In this document: positions 44,863-53,691 of the stretch, piece by piece
Layout: each line of letters begins with the position of its first letter
Position numbering within the stretch: the first letter of the stretch is position 1
NCBI GenBank assembly: GCA_942493325.1
Contig: OW818689.1
Span: 2,046,001-2,110,000 of the forward strand
Source: JAAFHB01 sp942493325
GTDB taxonomy: Bacteria > Bacteroidota > Bacteroidia > Bacteroidales > Prolixibacteraceae
Length of the DNA stretch: 64,000 nucleotides
Reading direction: 5' to 3'
Position numbers and translations under genes: made by a program
The notes under the pieces: generated by a model
Databases searched by the model: none
What the model saw: only the letters and a program-made list of their open reading frames with translations
What the model was told of the DNA's origin: nothing

Positions 44863-45021
44863 ATGGAAAAACTCAGTGTCCTGACCATTAGCAAAATAGA
44901 AGAAATCATCCGTCGGCTCAGGAAGGATTACAAATCGGCCATTGATGAGCTATTTGGAGATAATTATCCTCTGCAACTTTTAATAAGTTCCGGTAAATCC
45001 TAAAATATCAGGCAGATAAAC
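44863..45021 (+). pseudogene. Sigma-factor stub fused to fecR tail
   Basis: From ATG 44863 the frame reads MEKLSVLTISKIEEIIRRL and continues KSAIDELFGDNYP, matching the first 36 or so residues of the ECF sigma factor at 18737 (MEKNRVMTIS..EEIICRL, KSALDVLFSYYYP). At about 44975-44990 homology jumps to the 3' end of fecR: AATATCAGGCAGATAA (45005-45021) matches the ISGR-stop of the FecR gene. The stub frame itself stops at 45001-45003 after 46 codons. No functional sigma or anti-sigma is left. Confidence 0.8.
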
Positions 45022-45103
45022 CGGTGACTGACCAAACTGAAACAAATTATCAACCAAATTTTTTAAAAAATGGAGAAAAACAAACAACCAGATTCAAAAA
45101 AGT

Positions 45104-45131
45104 AAAGGTGAGAATCGTCGTTACCACCTTT
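45104..45131. promoter_or_regulatory. Second copy of the pre-susC hairpin
   Basis: AAAGGTG (45104-45110) pairs with CACCTTT (45125-45131). The stem is identical to that at 20448-20475 while the loop differs, so the structure has been kept. Confidence 0.45.
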
Positions 45132-45182
45132 AAACAGATTCGATTTAAAAAACTATTATTATTTTAAACCAATTGCAAAATT

Positions 45183-48100
45183 ATGAATAAATTGCTGCGA
45201 AAATATGGCAATACGCCATTATTTTATCAATTTTTTAGAAAAATGAAACTTACTATTCTGATTGTAATAGTTTCAATATTAAGCAGTTTCTCTGCTGAAA
45301 CCTATTCTCAGACCACCAGATTGACCGATACAGAACCTTTTATGAGTGAACAGCAGGGCAAAAAGCTTACAGGCAAAGTGACCGATCAGTCAGGTGTTCC
45401 CATTCCCGGGGCAACAATCCTGGTAAAAGGGACCTCAACCGGTGTTACAACCGACAATGATGGCAATTATTCAGTTTCGAATGTTCCCGATAATGCCACT
45501 CTTCAATTTTCGTTTGTTGGGATGAAAACGCAGGAAATTGCGATCAGGGATCAAACAACAATTAATGTCAGGCTTGAAGAAGAAACCATTGGAATTGAGG
45601 AGGTCGTAGCTATTGGATACGGAACTCAGCGCAAGAAGGATCTGTCAGGTGCGAATGTAAGGGCTGATATTTCGGCACTTCAGGAATCTCCAAATATTAG
45701 TTTAGGTTCAGCACTGCATGGAACTGTTGCCGGATTAAATGTTGGCGCAGTTACAACAGCGGGGTCAGATCCAAGTATTTCTATCAGGGGAAGGACTTCA
45801 ATTTCCGGTACCAGCTCACCGTTAATTGTTCTGGATGGTATAATCTACAGGGGCAATCTTATTGACATAAATCCAGCTGATATTGCATCAGTAGATATTT
45901 TAAAAGATGCGAGCGCCACCGCAATATATGGTTCTGAATCAAGTAATGGGGTAATTTTGATTACCTCTAAAATAGGAAAAAATACTACGAAACCAACAAT
46001 TGAATATAGCTTTTCCTATTCATTGCAGGAAATTGCAAATAAAGAGATGCTACCAGAAGATGGTGCAGGATTCATCCGGAAAATAGGCGACAAATTTTTA
46101 AGTGAAAGCAGGACCGGGGCCGACATGCTTACCCCAAATCCAGCATGGGATCCTACCAGTAAATTTTTTGGATCAGAGATCCTGGCCGGATATCAGCAGG
46201 GGATTGAAAATAACTGGTGGGAATTGTTAACGAACAAAAATCCATTTATTCAAAATCATAACGTTAATGTAAGTGGCAAAAGTGAGTTGAGCTCTTACTT
46301 TTTCTCCTTAGGCTATACAGATCAGGATAATGTGGTAATCAATGATTCCTATAAACGATATAATTTTCGTATTAATCTGGATACAAAAATCACCAGCTGG
46401 ATGAAAATTGGGATTCAATCGTTTATGAGTATCAGCAATGTATCATCTGTTTCGCCCTCAATAGGAAATATCATAGGCCTGCCGCCTCAGATACCCTATC
46501 TTGATGCCAATGGCGGCTATATTCTTCAACCCTACAGGGGTTTACTGAATCCTTTCCTTGAGTCCCAGCAACAGGACCTGGATAAAAGGCATAATTTATT
46601 TGGTAATATTTATGCTGATATTGATATTCCATTTGTTAAAGGATTGAATTACCGCCTCAATTTCTCCCAGAATCTGATTGACGGGAAAAGGTATAATTTC
46701 AATGCCAACGCCCAGAATTTTACAGGAGAAGGTTACAAAACAAATTCCTCACAATACTCTTTAACCCTGGACAATATCTTAACTTACCGTCGCACAGTTA
46801 ATAAGCATGCAATAAACGGAACATTGGTATATGGTATTGAAAAGAGAGAATATGAAAATGCAACAGCAAGATCAGTAAAATTCGGAAATAATATACTTGG
46901 CTATAATAAATTGGATGCGGGTCAGTCGGGTTTGCAAACTGCTACCTCCTCTGCATGGAAAGAGTCAAGTTTATATGCCATGCTAAGACTTGGTTATATC
47001 TATAATGACCGGTATATTTTTACCGGTACAGTTCGCCGTGATGGTTTTTCAGGTTTTGGACCGAACAATAAATTTGGAATTTTCCCTTCTGCAGCTGTTG
47101 CATGGAGAATAAGTGAAGAGGATTTTATCAAAGACAATATTTCCTCCATCGATGATTTAAAACTTCGTTTGTCCTATGGGGTAAGCGGGAATCGTACTGT
47201 CGGACGTTATGCAACCCTTGCAAAAATAGAATCCACAGTTGGTAACGGATACTTATACGGTGATGGATCAACTGCAGACCAGGGGCAACGTATGAGCAGC
47301 CTTTCAAACCCTAATCTCAAATGGGAATCGACCAAATCACTTAACATGGGTGCAGACGTAAGTTTATTCAATAACCGGCTTTCAGGCAGTGTTGAGTATT
47401 ATACTGCTAATACATTTGATCTTTTATATAACATTAACATCCCTGTTCTTAACGGTTTTGGTTCTATTCCTATGAATATAGGTAAACTAAAAAATACAGG
47501 TCAGGAAATTACGATAAACGGTATTCCGATCAAATCTAAAGATTTTACATGGGATGTCTCTTTCAATTTTTCACGAAACAGGAATGAGGTAGTGAGTATT
47601 TTGGGTAATGACATTAATGGGGACGGAAAAGAGGATGATTTGATTTCATCCAAGATATTTATCGGTCATCCTTATGGTGTAGCTTATGATTTTAACATTA
47701 TTGGAATGTGGCAATTGGCAGATCATCAGGCAGGAACTATACCGGCCGGATTTACCTATGGAACCTACAAGGTAGAAGACATTGATAAAAGTTCCTCCTA
47801 CACGGCCGGGGCTGACCGAAAAATCCTAGGTTATACCGATCCTTCATATCGTTTCAGCATATTAAATTCCTTTAGATACAAGGACTGGGAATTTAAGTTT
47901 TTTGTGAACTCGATACAGGGTGGAAAGGATTACTATTATAGTCAGCCTGGCAGCAGCCTTGCAAATCCGGATAATATCTACGGTTCAAACCTGTTTAAAT
48001 TTGATTATTGGACACCTGAAAATCCAAATGCCAGGTACAGACAAATCGGTTATTACACGGTTGCTCTGGGGGAGACTTTTTCCCCCTATATTCAACGGAG

Positions 48101-48317
48101 TTTTATCAGGTTGCAGGATATGACCATAGCCTATAATTTACCTAAGTCAATCCTGCAAAAGATCAAAATTAGCAGATTAAAAGTATATGCAACAGGGAAT
48201 AATCTTCTCACTTTAACCGATTGGGATGGTTGGGATCCGGAAACCGGAACCGGCCTGGCTGCCGGTGCATACCCGCTTTTAAGAAGTTATTCTATTGGAC
48301 TAAATGTTGAATTTTAA
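45183..48317 (+). CDS. SusC/RagA-type TonB-dependent transporter lacking STN domain
   Basis: A 1044-residue SusC homologue. The first 40 residues are nearly identical to SusC1 (MNKLLRKYGN, FYQFFRKMKLTILIV), followed by YSQTTRLTDTEPFMSEQQGK. Compared with SusC1, the segment equal to residues about 49-121, the STN domain, is cleanly missing in frame. The CarboxypepD-like domain (LTGKVTDQSGVPIPGATILV), plug (PLIVLDGIIY, SATAIYGSESSNGVILITSK) and barrel are complete, and the barrel is quite different from SusC1, so the cargo differs. It cannot signal to a FecR. It pairs with the SusD 12 nt downstream. Confidence 0.97.
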   Translation: MNKLLRKYGNTPLFYQFFRKMKLTILIVIVSILSSFSAETYSQTTRLTDTEPFMSEQQGKKLTGKVTDQSGVPIPGATILVKGTSTGVTTDNDGNYSVSNVPDNATLQFSFVGMKTQEIAIRDQTTINVRLEEETIGIEEVVAIGYGTQRKKDLSGANVRADISALQESPNISLGSALHGTVAGLNVGAVTTAGSDPSISIRGRTSISGTSSPLIVLDGIIYRGNLIDINPADIASVDILKDASATAIYGSESSNGVILITSKIGKNTTKPTIEYSFSYSLQEIANKEMLPEDGAGFIRKIGDKFLSESRTGADMLTPNPAWDPTSKFFGSEILAGYQQGIENNWWELLTNKNPFIQNHNVNVSGKSELSSYFFSLGYTDQDNVVINDSYKRYNFRINLDTKITSWMKIGIQSFMSISNVSSVSPSIGNIIGLPPQIPYLDANGGYILQPYRGLLNPFLESQQQDLDKRHNLFGNIYADIDIPFVKGLNYRLNFSQNLIDGKRYNFNANAQNFTGEGYKTNSSQYSLTLDNILTYRRTVNKHAINGTLVYGIEKREYENATARSVKFGNNILGYNKLDAGQSGLQTATSSAWKESSLYAMLRLGYIYNDRYIFTGTVRRDGFSGFGPNNKFGIFPSAAVAWRISEEDFIKDNISSIDDLKLRLSYGVSGNRTVGRYATLAKIESTVGNGYLYGDGSTADQGQRMSSLSNPNLKWESTKSLNMGADVSLFNNRLSGSVEYYTANTFDLLYNINIPVLNGFGSIPMNIGKLKNTGQEITINGIPIKSKDFTWDVSFNFSRNRNEVVSILGNDINGDGKEDDLISSKIFIGHPYGVAYDFNIIGMWQLADHQAGTIPAGFTYGTYKVEDIDKSSSYTAGADRKILGYTDPSYRFSILNSFRYKDWEFKFFVNSIQGGKDYYYSQPGSSLANPDNIYGSNLFKFDYWTPENPNARYRQIGYYTVALGETFSPYIQRSFIRLQDMTIAYNLPKSILQKIKISRLKVYATGNNLLTLTDWDGWDPETGTGLAAGAYPLLRSYSIGLNVEF

Positions 48318-48329
48318 AACCATGCTATC

Positions 48330-50063
48330 ATGAAGAAAATACTAATATATGGTTTGGCTCTGATTTTTGGAGCTATGTTATGTGTCTCATGTGATGAGGA
48401 AAAATTTCTTGAAGAAAAGCCTTTAGACTTTTACTCGCCGGTAAATTCGCTCCAAAAAAGTTCAGAATTTCAGGCAGCAGTTAACTATCTCCACAACCGT
48501 GTAAGGCATATTATGTGGGGAGGAATAAATCTTGACGCAAATTTTGCTTTGCGTTATGCAACGGACTTTGCAGTAAATGCAACCGACTATAATCCTCCTG
48601 TAAAACTGAATGATTATAAAAACACGATGGTTCCGACTTTTGCCGTTCCGCAAATTATTTGGGAAGCCAATTACATTGTTATTTCAAATGCGAATGTAAT
48701 TATAGACCGTGCAAAAATTTCCACATCTCTGACGGATGCCGAAAAAAAGGTTTTTACCGCGCATGCATTGTTTTTCAGGGCATTGTCCTACCGTATGCTG
48801 GCTCATTTATATGGCGGTGTTCCTTTAATCCTCGAGGAGGTTACAATCCCGCGCAGAGATTATACAAGGGCTACGCGTGAGGCAGTTTATCAGCAATGTA
48901 AAACAGACCTGCTGGAAGCTATAGCCGGATTGGATGATATCGACAAGGTTAAGGATGGAAAGGTGAACAAACAGGTCGCCAAACACCTGCTTGCCGAAAT
49001 ATATATAAGTCTTAACCTGGCCGATGAAGCAATTGCTGTCGCTTCAGAAGTAATTAGTTATCCGGGCGTCGCCCTGATGGTGAATCGTTTTGGAAGAACT
49101 AAAGATAAACCGGGAGATGTTTACCGCGATCTTTTTGAGCTGAATAACCAGAACAGAACAAGTGGTAACAGGGAAGGGTTATATATAATACAAGCTGATT
49201 ATTTAAATCTGGCATCTGCTCAAAGAGACGTTACTCAATGGGCGTTGGTTCCTAATATGGGAAGTCTGACGATCAAGTCTACAGTAGGTGGGGTTGTAAA
49301 AAGTGTACCGGCAATAATGGGTTATAATGACAAATTATCCGGAAGAGGAGTTGGATGGATGCGACCCACTACACACTTTATATACACTATTTGGAAAGAT
49401 GACTTTAACGGTGATATAAGAAATTCCCCGTTTAATATAGTCAGGGATTTTCAGATTGACGGAGTGGCCACTAACTCTGCTGACTATGGCAAATGGTATG
49501 TTGCGGACGGATACGCAAAAAAAGCTCCATCGTTTGCTGATACCATTCGGAATTGGTTTCCCATTATTAAAAAAACTTCCTTATCTCAGGGTGATTTCCC
49601 CCCGGAATATCTCAAAAAGGACGCTAGTGGAACTCCTATTGTTTCACCTTTAGGTGGTAATATTTTGGTTAATGCAAGCGAAAATGTATTCAAGGATCAG
49701 TATCTTTTCAGATTAGCCGAAACATATTTGTTGCGGGCAGAGGCATTTATCCTTAAAGGCGACAAACAAAAAGCTGCAGACGATTTAAATGTTTTAAGAG
49801 CCAGAGCTAAGACGATACCTGTAAATGCAAATAATGTCGATCTTGATTATATCCTTGATGAAAGATTAAGAGAATTATATGGTGAGGAACTCCGTATGGT
49901 GACACTCACACGAATGGGTAAGTTATATGACAGGGATGTCAGATATAACGAAAAGTCAGGCGTGTCGATTCAACCATACCACAACCTTTGGCCTATTCCT
50001 TTTTCAGAAATTGAAAGAAATATAGAGATTAAAATGGAACAGAATCCAGGGTACACCAATTAA
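48330..50063 (+). CDS. SusD/RagB-family surface glycan-binding lipoprotein
   Basis: A 577-residue lipoprotein (LCVSC, Cys21) with the SusD helical fold: HALFFRALSYRMLAHLYGGVPLI, KHLLAEIYISLNLADEAI, and the C-terminal LDERLRELYGEELRMVTLTRMG and PYHNLWPIPFSEIERN motifs. It is the surface lid of the adjacent SusC and has only family-level similarity to the first SusD, consistent with a different glycan. A GC-rich hairpin follows at 50083. Confidence 0.97.
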   Translation: MKKILIYGLALIFGAMLCVSCDEEKFLEEKPLDFYSPVNSLQKSSEFQAAVNYLHNRVRHIMWGGINLDANFALRYATDFAVNATDYNPPVKLNDYKNTMVPTFAVPQIIWEANYIVISNANVIIDRAKISTSLTDAEKKVFTAHALFFRALSYRMLAHLYGGVPLILEEVTIPRRDYTRATREAVYQQCKTDLLEAIAGLDDIDKVKDGKVNKQVAKHLLAEIYISLNLADEAIAVASEVISYPGVALMVNRFGRTKDKPGDVYRDLFELNNQNRTSGNREGLYIIQADYLNLASAQRDVTQWALVPNMGSLTIKSTVGGVVKSVPAIMGYNDKLSGRGVGWMRPTTHFIYTIWKDDFNGDIRNSPFNIVRDFQIDGVATNSADYGKWYVADGYAKKAPSFADTIRNWFPIIKKTSLSQGDFPPEYLKKDASGTPIVSPLGGNILVNASENVFKDQYLFRLAETYLLRAEAFILKGDKQKAADDLNVLRARAKTIPVNANNVDLDYILDERLRELYGEELRMVTLTRMGKLYDRDVRYNEKSGVSIQPYHNLWPIPFSEIERNIEIKMEQNPGYTN

Positions 50064-50082
50064 TTAAAAGTAATTCATTGAC

Positions 50083-50111
50083 AGCCGGGCAGCCTGAGAA
50101 ACTGCCCGGCT
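50083..50111 (+). terminator. GC-rich hairpin after the second susD
   Basis: AGCCGGGCAG (50083-50092) pairs perfectly with CTGCCCGGCT (50102-50111) across a 9-nt loop, followed by TAATTTCATT. It lies 15 nt before the GH95 start codon. It would act as a terminator or attenuator that lowers enzyme transcription relative to SusC/SusD. Confidence 0.75.
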
Positions 50112-50126
50112 TAATTTCATTCAACT

Positions 50127-52733
50127 ATGAGAAACATTTTAGGAAAGGTACTTTTTATTGCAGGCACTCTTCTTATAGGAGGCAGTTGTCAAACACCCCC
50201 CGGGAATTCAAATCTGCTTCTCTGGTATAATGAACCCGCATCCAATTGGAATGAAGCATTACCTCTGGGAAACGGAAAATTGGGAGCAATGGCATTTGGA
50301 GGAATTGAGGAAGAACATTTGCAACTTAACGACAATACTTTATATAGCGGGGAACCATCACAAAGTTATAAGAAGGTAAATATAACCGGAGATTTTGAGA
50401 AGGTCATGGGGCTTTTACGTGAGGAAAAAAATACGGAAGCTGATCAATACATCCTTAAAAACTGGCTTGGACGTTTGCATGCCAATTATCAGCCACTGGG
50501 GGATTTATTTGTAAAAAGCAGTCATCAGGGAAAAGTAACCGACTATCGCCGCGAGCTGGATATCGCCTCATCAGTATTGCGAATTACCTATCAGGCAGAT
50601 GGCATTCAATTCAGACGCGAAATGTTTGCTTCACATCCCGACAGCGTAATCGTGATTAAGTTTTCAGCCTCTAAGCCCGTATTGAATTTGGTCGCTTCAT
50701 TATCTTCGGTTCATCCAACAGCAAAAACAAAAGTTCAAAATGGACTTCTCCTGATGAATGGTCAGGCTCCCGGATACAGTTCGCGTCGTACATTCGAACA
50801 AATTGAAGGATGGAAGAACCAATACAAACATCCTGAACTTTATGATACCAGCGGAAAACGCAAATTTGAAAAGCAAAATTTATACGGAGACGAAATCGAT
50901 GGTTTGGGAACTTTTTTCGAAACCCAGCTAAAGGTGAACCTCAAAGATGGCATAATGGAGAATGACAGCAATTCGATTCATGTAAAAAATAGCAGCGAAG
51001 TTGTTTTAGTTCTTTCAGCAGCAACCAGTTTCAACGGATTTAATAAAAGTCCGTCAAAAGAAGGCCTCGATCCAAAAATAATTTCCGGCAGAATTCTGGA
51101 AAAAGCGGCTTCAAATTCGTATGACGAAATAAAGAAAAGGCACGAAAATGACTATAAACAATTGTTCGAAAGAGTTAGACTCGATCTGGTCAGCGAAATC
51201 AAAACCGATTCAATACCCACTGACCTTCGGATTATCAATTTTGCCAAAAATAATGATCCGGATCTGGTTGAATTACTTTTCCAGTACGGACGATATCTGA
51301 TGATTTCCGGCTCACGAAAAGGTAGTCAGCCACTTAACCTGCAAGGTATCTGGAATAATATGGTTATTCCTCCGTGGAATGGTGCATACACGATCAACAT
51401 CAATACGGAAATGAATTACTGGCCGGCCGAAGTGACCAACCTCCCCGAATGCCATGAACCCCTGTTCAGAATGATCAGGGAAATGGCAGTCACAGGTAGT
51501 GAAACAGCAAAACTGATGTATAACCGGCGTGGGTGGGTAGCACATCACAACGTCTCCATCTGGCGTGAAACATTCCCCAATGATGGAAGTCCTGGTGCCT
51601 CTTTTTGGAATATGTCAGCCGGCTGGTTGCTAAGTCATATGTGGGAACATTATTTATATACCGGCGATAAGAACTTCCTGAAAAATGAAGCTTATCCTTT
51701 GATGCGGGGAGCTGCAATGTTCTATTCCGACTGGTTGATTGACGACGGGCAGGGTTATTTGGTTACTGCGATCAATAACTCTCCTGAAAATTCTTTTTTT
51801 AATTCAAAGGGCGAACGTGCCCAGATAAGTTCAGGTCCAACTATGGACATGGCTATTGTCCGTGAATTATTTACCCGGACAATCGAAGCTGCCTTACTTT
51901 TAAATAGTGATCCCGATTTAGTAAGTGAATTGCAATCAAAACTGGCAAAACTTGCCCCTTATAAAATCGGATCTAAGGGCCAACTCCAGGAATGGCAGAC
52001 AGATTATGCAGAACCTGAACCCAAACACCGGCATATATCTCATCTTTATCCTCTTCATCCCGGTAATCAAATCAACAGCGAATCGCCTGAATTATACCGG
52101 GCTGCGAAACAAACCTTATTATTACGAGGTGATGAAGCCACCGGTTGGTCGATGGGTTGGAAAATTAATATGTGGGCACGCCTGGGGGATGGAGATCATG
52201 CCTATACTATAATCCGAAATCTCTTTAATCCTGTGGGTTTTGGTGAAACAAAACGTTCCGGGGGTGGGTTGTTCAAAAACTTATTCGATGCACATCCTCC
52301 CTTTCAAATAGATGGCAATTTTGGATTTACGGCAGGTGTCGCCGAAATGATTCTTCAAAGCCACGATGGTTACATTCATTTACTACCGGCACTACCTGAA
52401 GCATGGTCGTCCGGCGAAGTCAATGGATTAGTAGCAAGAGGTGGTTTTGTTATTAATATAAAATGGAAGGATGGTCATATGCAAAAATTAGACGTTCATT
52501 CCACCATAGGGGGAGATTGCAGGATTAAAGTTCCAGATGAAATGACTTGTAAACAAGCAGAGCTCAAAGAGGCATCCAACCAATTCAGCAATCCGTTGCT
52601 TCAAAAACCGGCATCTGTACCATTCATCAACAATTCAAAAACAGAACTCGTAGAACTGCAAATCTTACCCGCAAAACAATATCAATGGTCAACTACTGCA
52701 GGAAAAACATATCACTTCGAGATAAATAACTAA
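50127..52733 (+). CDS. GH95 alpha-L-fucosidase (1,2-alpha type)
   Basis: An 868-residue lipoprotein (LIGGSC, Cys21) with the full GH95 architecture. The N-terminal beta-region has LLLWYNEPASNWNEALPLGNG and LQLNDNTLYSGEP. The (alpha/alpha)6 barrel carries the Asn pair of ININTEMNYW (about 422), the general-acid Glu in NSPEN (about 552), HRHISHLYPLHPG and the Asp of QIDGNFGFT (about 727). The family inverts and mostly removes terminal alpha-1,2-L-fucose, with some members acting on alpha-L-galactose. It follows SusC2/SusD2 and identifies that locus as fucosyl-glycan directed. Confidence 0.96.
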   Translation: MRNILGKVLFIAGTLLIGGSCQTPPGNSNLLLWYNEPASNWNEALPLGNGKLGAMAFGGIEEEHLQLNDNTLYSGEPSQSYKKVNITGDFEKVMGLLREEKNTEADQYILKNWLGRLHANYQPLGDLFVKSSHQGKVTDYRRELDIASSVLRITYQADGIQFRREMFASHPDSVIVIKFSASKPVLNLVASLSSVHPTAKTKVQNGLLLMNGQAPGYSSRRTFEQIEGWKNQYKHPELYDTSGKRKFEKQNLYGDEIDGLGTFFETQLKVNLKDGIMENDSNSIHVKNSSEVVLVLSAATSFNGFNKSPSKEGLDPKIISGRILEKAASNSYDEIKKRHENDYKQLFERVRLDLVSEIKTDSIPTDLRIINFAKNNDPDLVELLFQYGRYLMISGSRKGSQPLNLQGIWNNMVIPPWNGAYTININTEMNYWPAEVTNLPECHEPLFRMIREMAVTGSETAKLMYNRRGWVAHHNVSIWRETFPNDGSPGASFWNMSAGWLLSHMWEHYLYTGDKNFLKNEAYPLMRGAAMFYSDWLIDDGQGYLVTAINNSPENSFFNSKGERAQISSGPTMDMAIVRELFTRTIEAALLLNSDPDLVSELQSKLAKLAPYKIGSKGQLQEWQTDYAEPEPKHRHISHLYPLHPGNQINSESPELYRAAKQTLLLRGDEATGWSMGWKINMWARLGDGDHAYTIIRNLFNPVGFGETKRSGGGLFKNLFDAHPPFQIDGNFGFTAGVAEMILQSHDGYIHLLPALPEAWSSGEVNGLVARGGFVINIKWKDGHMQKLDVHSTIGGDCRIKVPDEMTCKQAELKEASNQFSNPLLQKPASVPFINNSKTELVELQILPAKQYQWSTTAGKTYHFEINN

Positions 52734-52858
52734 ATTTAACACGTCAAAAAAATCAGAAATAAAATCCGTGATTGTAAATTGTTTCAACAGATTAACTAAT
52801 CAAAGACTGAGATCCGGCATTAACCATTAATTTAAACCTGTTAATTCTACCATATTCT

Positions 52859-53644
52859 ATGAAGAACAATTTTTTTGCATGCGTATTTTGCATCACTTAC
52901 ATTTTTTTTACCAATGTTGCCTGCAAATCGGCAGGAAGTGAAAACTCTGATTACGGAGATACATTGAAAATCCTGAGCTATAATGTCCGTAATTGCAAAG
53001 GGCTCGATAATATTACTGATTATAAAAGAGTTGCCGACATTATAAGCCGTATAAATGCTGACTTTGTCGCCTTGCAGGAACTTGACAGCGCAACTGACCG
53101 AAGTAATAAGGTTGTTGTTCTGAATGAACTTGCAAAACATACCGGGTTGTATCCAACTTACAGAAGTTCGATCAGTTATCAGGGCGGTAAATACGGCATC
53201 GGAATGCTGACCAAAGAAAAACCAATTGGAACAGAGGCCGTTCCTCTGCCCGGAAGTGAAGAACCGCGCAGTTTGCTGATTGTTGAAATGGACAAATATG
53301 TGATCTGTTGTTCTCATTTTTCACTGACACAGGCCGACAGAATAGCCTCAGTTGCCATTATTGCCAATACGGTGAAAAAATATGCCAAGCCTGTTTTTTT
53401 AGCCGGAGATCTGAATGCTGAAATTAGTTCGACCGAAATGACAAATATGGTAAAGGACTGGAAAATCCTAAATAATCCGTCACAACCCACAATTCCGGCC
53501 AGCGCTCCCCGAAAATGCATCGATTTCGTGCTGTTAAAAAAAACCGACACTTATAAAGTTGATGTCATAAAGAGTGTGGTGGAAAATGAACCGGTAGCCT
53601 CAGATCATTTACCGGTATGGGTTACCTTACGAATCTCCAGGTAG
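52859..53644 (+). CDS. Endonuclease/exonuclease/phosphatase-family lipoprotein
   Basis: A 261-residue exported protein (signal ending TNVAC, Cys22) with the EEP metal-phosphoesterase motifs in order: SYNVRN (about 40), LQELDS (about 78), GDLNAE (about 183), CIDFVLL and SDHLPVWV (about 250). Family members cleave phosphodiesters in sphingolipids, inositides or nucleic acids. Here, between GH95 and a calcineurin-like phosphatase, a role in removing phosphodiester decorations from glycans or releasing phosphate is plausible but inferred. It lies 125 nt after GH95. Confidence 0.88.
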   Translation: MKNNFFACVFCITYIFFTNVACKSAGSENSDYGDTLKILSYNVRNCKGLDNITDYKRVADIISRINADFVALQELDSATDRSNKVVVLNELAKHTGLYPTYRSSISYQGGKYGIGMLTKEKPIGTEAVPLPGSEEPRSLLIVEMDKYVICCSHFSLTQADRIASVAIIANTVKKYAKPVFLAGDLNAEISSTEMTNMVKDWKILNNPSQPTIPASAPRKCIDFVLLKKTDTYKVDVIKSVVENEPVASDHLPVWVTLRISR

Positions 53645-53691
53645 ACCAGCTAATCTTCGGATTTTATTAAACAATCACTCATAAAATACCT

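Larger units (their letters stand above)
44761..45182. other. Deletion-scar leader of the second Sus locus (422 nt)
   Basis: This stretch is a collapsed copy of the 18.64-20.52 kb region. It has the sigma promoter (44784-44813), the first codons of the sigma gene, a junction, the last codons and trailer of fecR, the conserved hairpin and the susC leader. Nearly 1.5 kb of sigma and fecR coding sequence is absent relative to the first locus. The leader right before susC is almost base-for-base the same in both loci. Confidence 0.85.

Noticed and set aside
44863..45003. Real small protein of 46 residues
   Set aside because: It is explained as the start of a sigma-factor gene running into foreign frame after a deletion.
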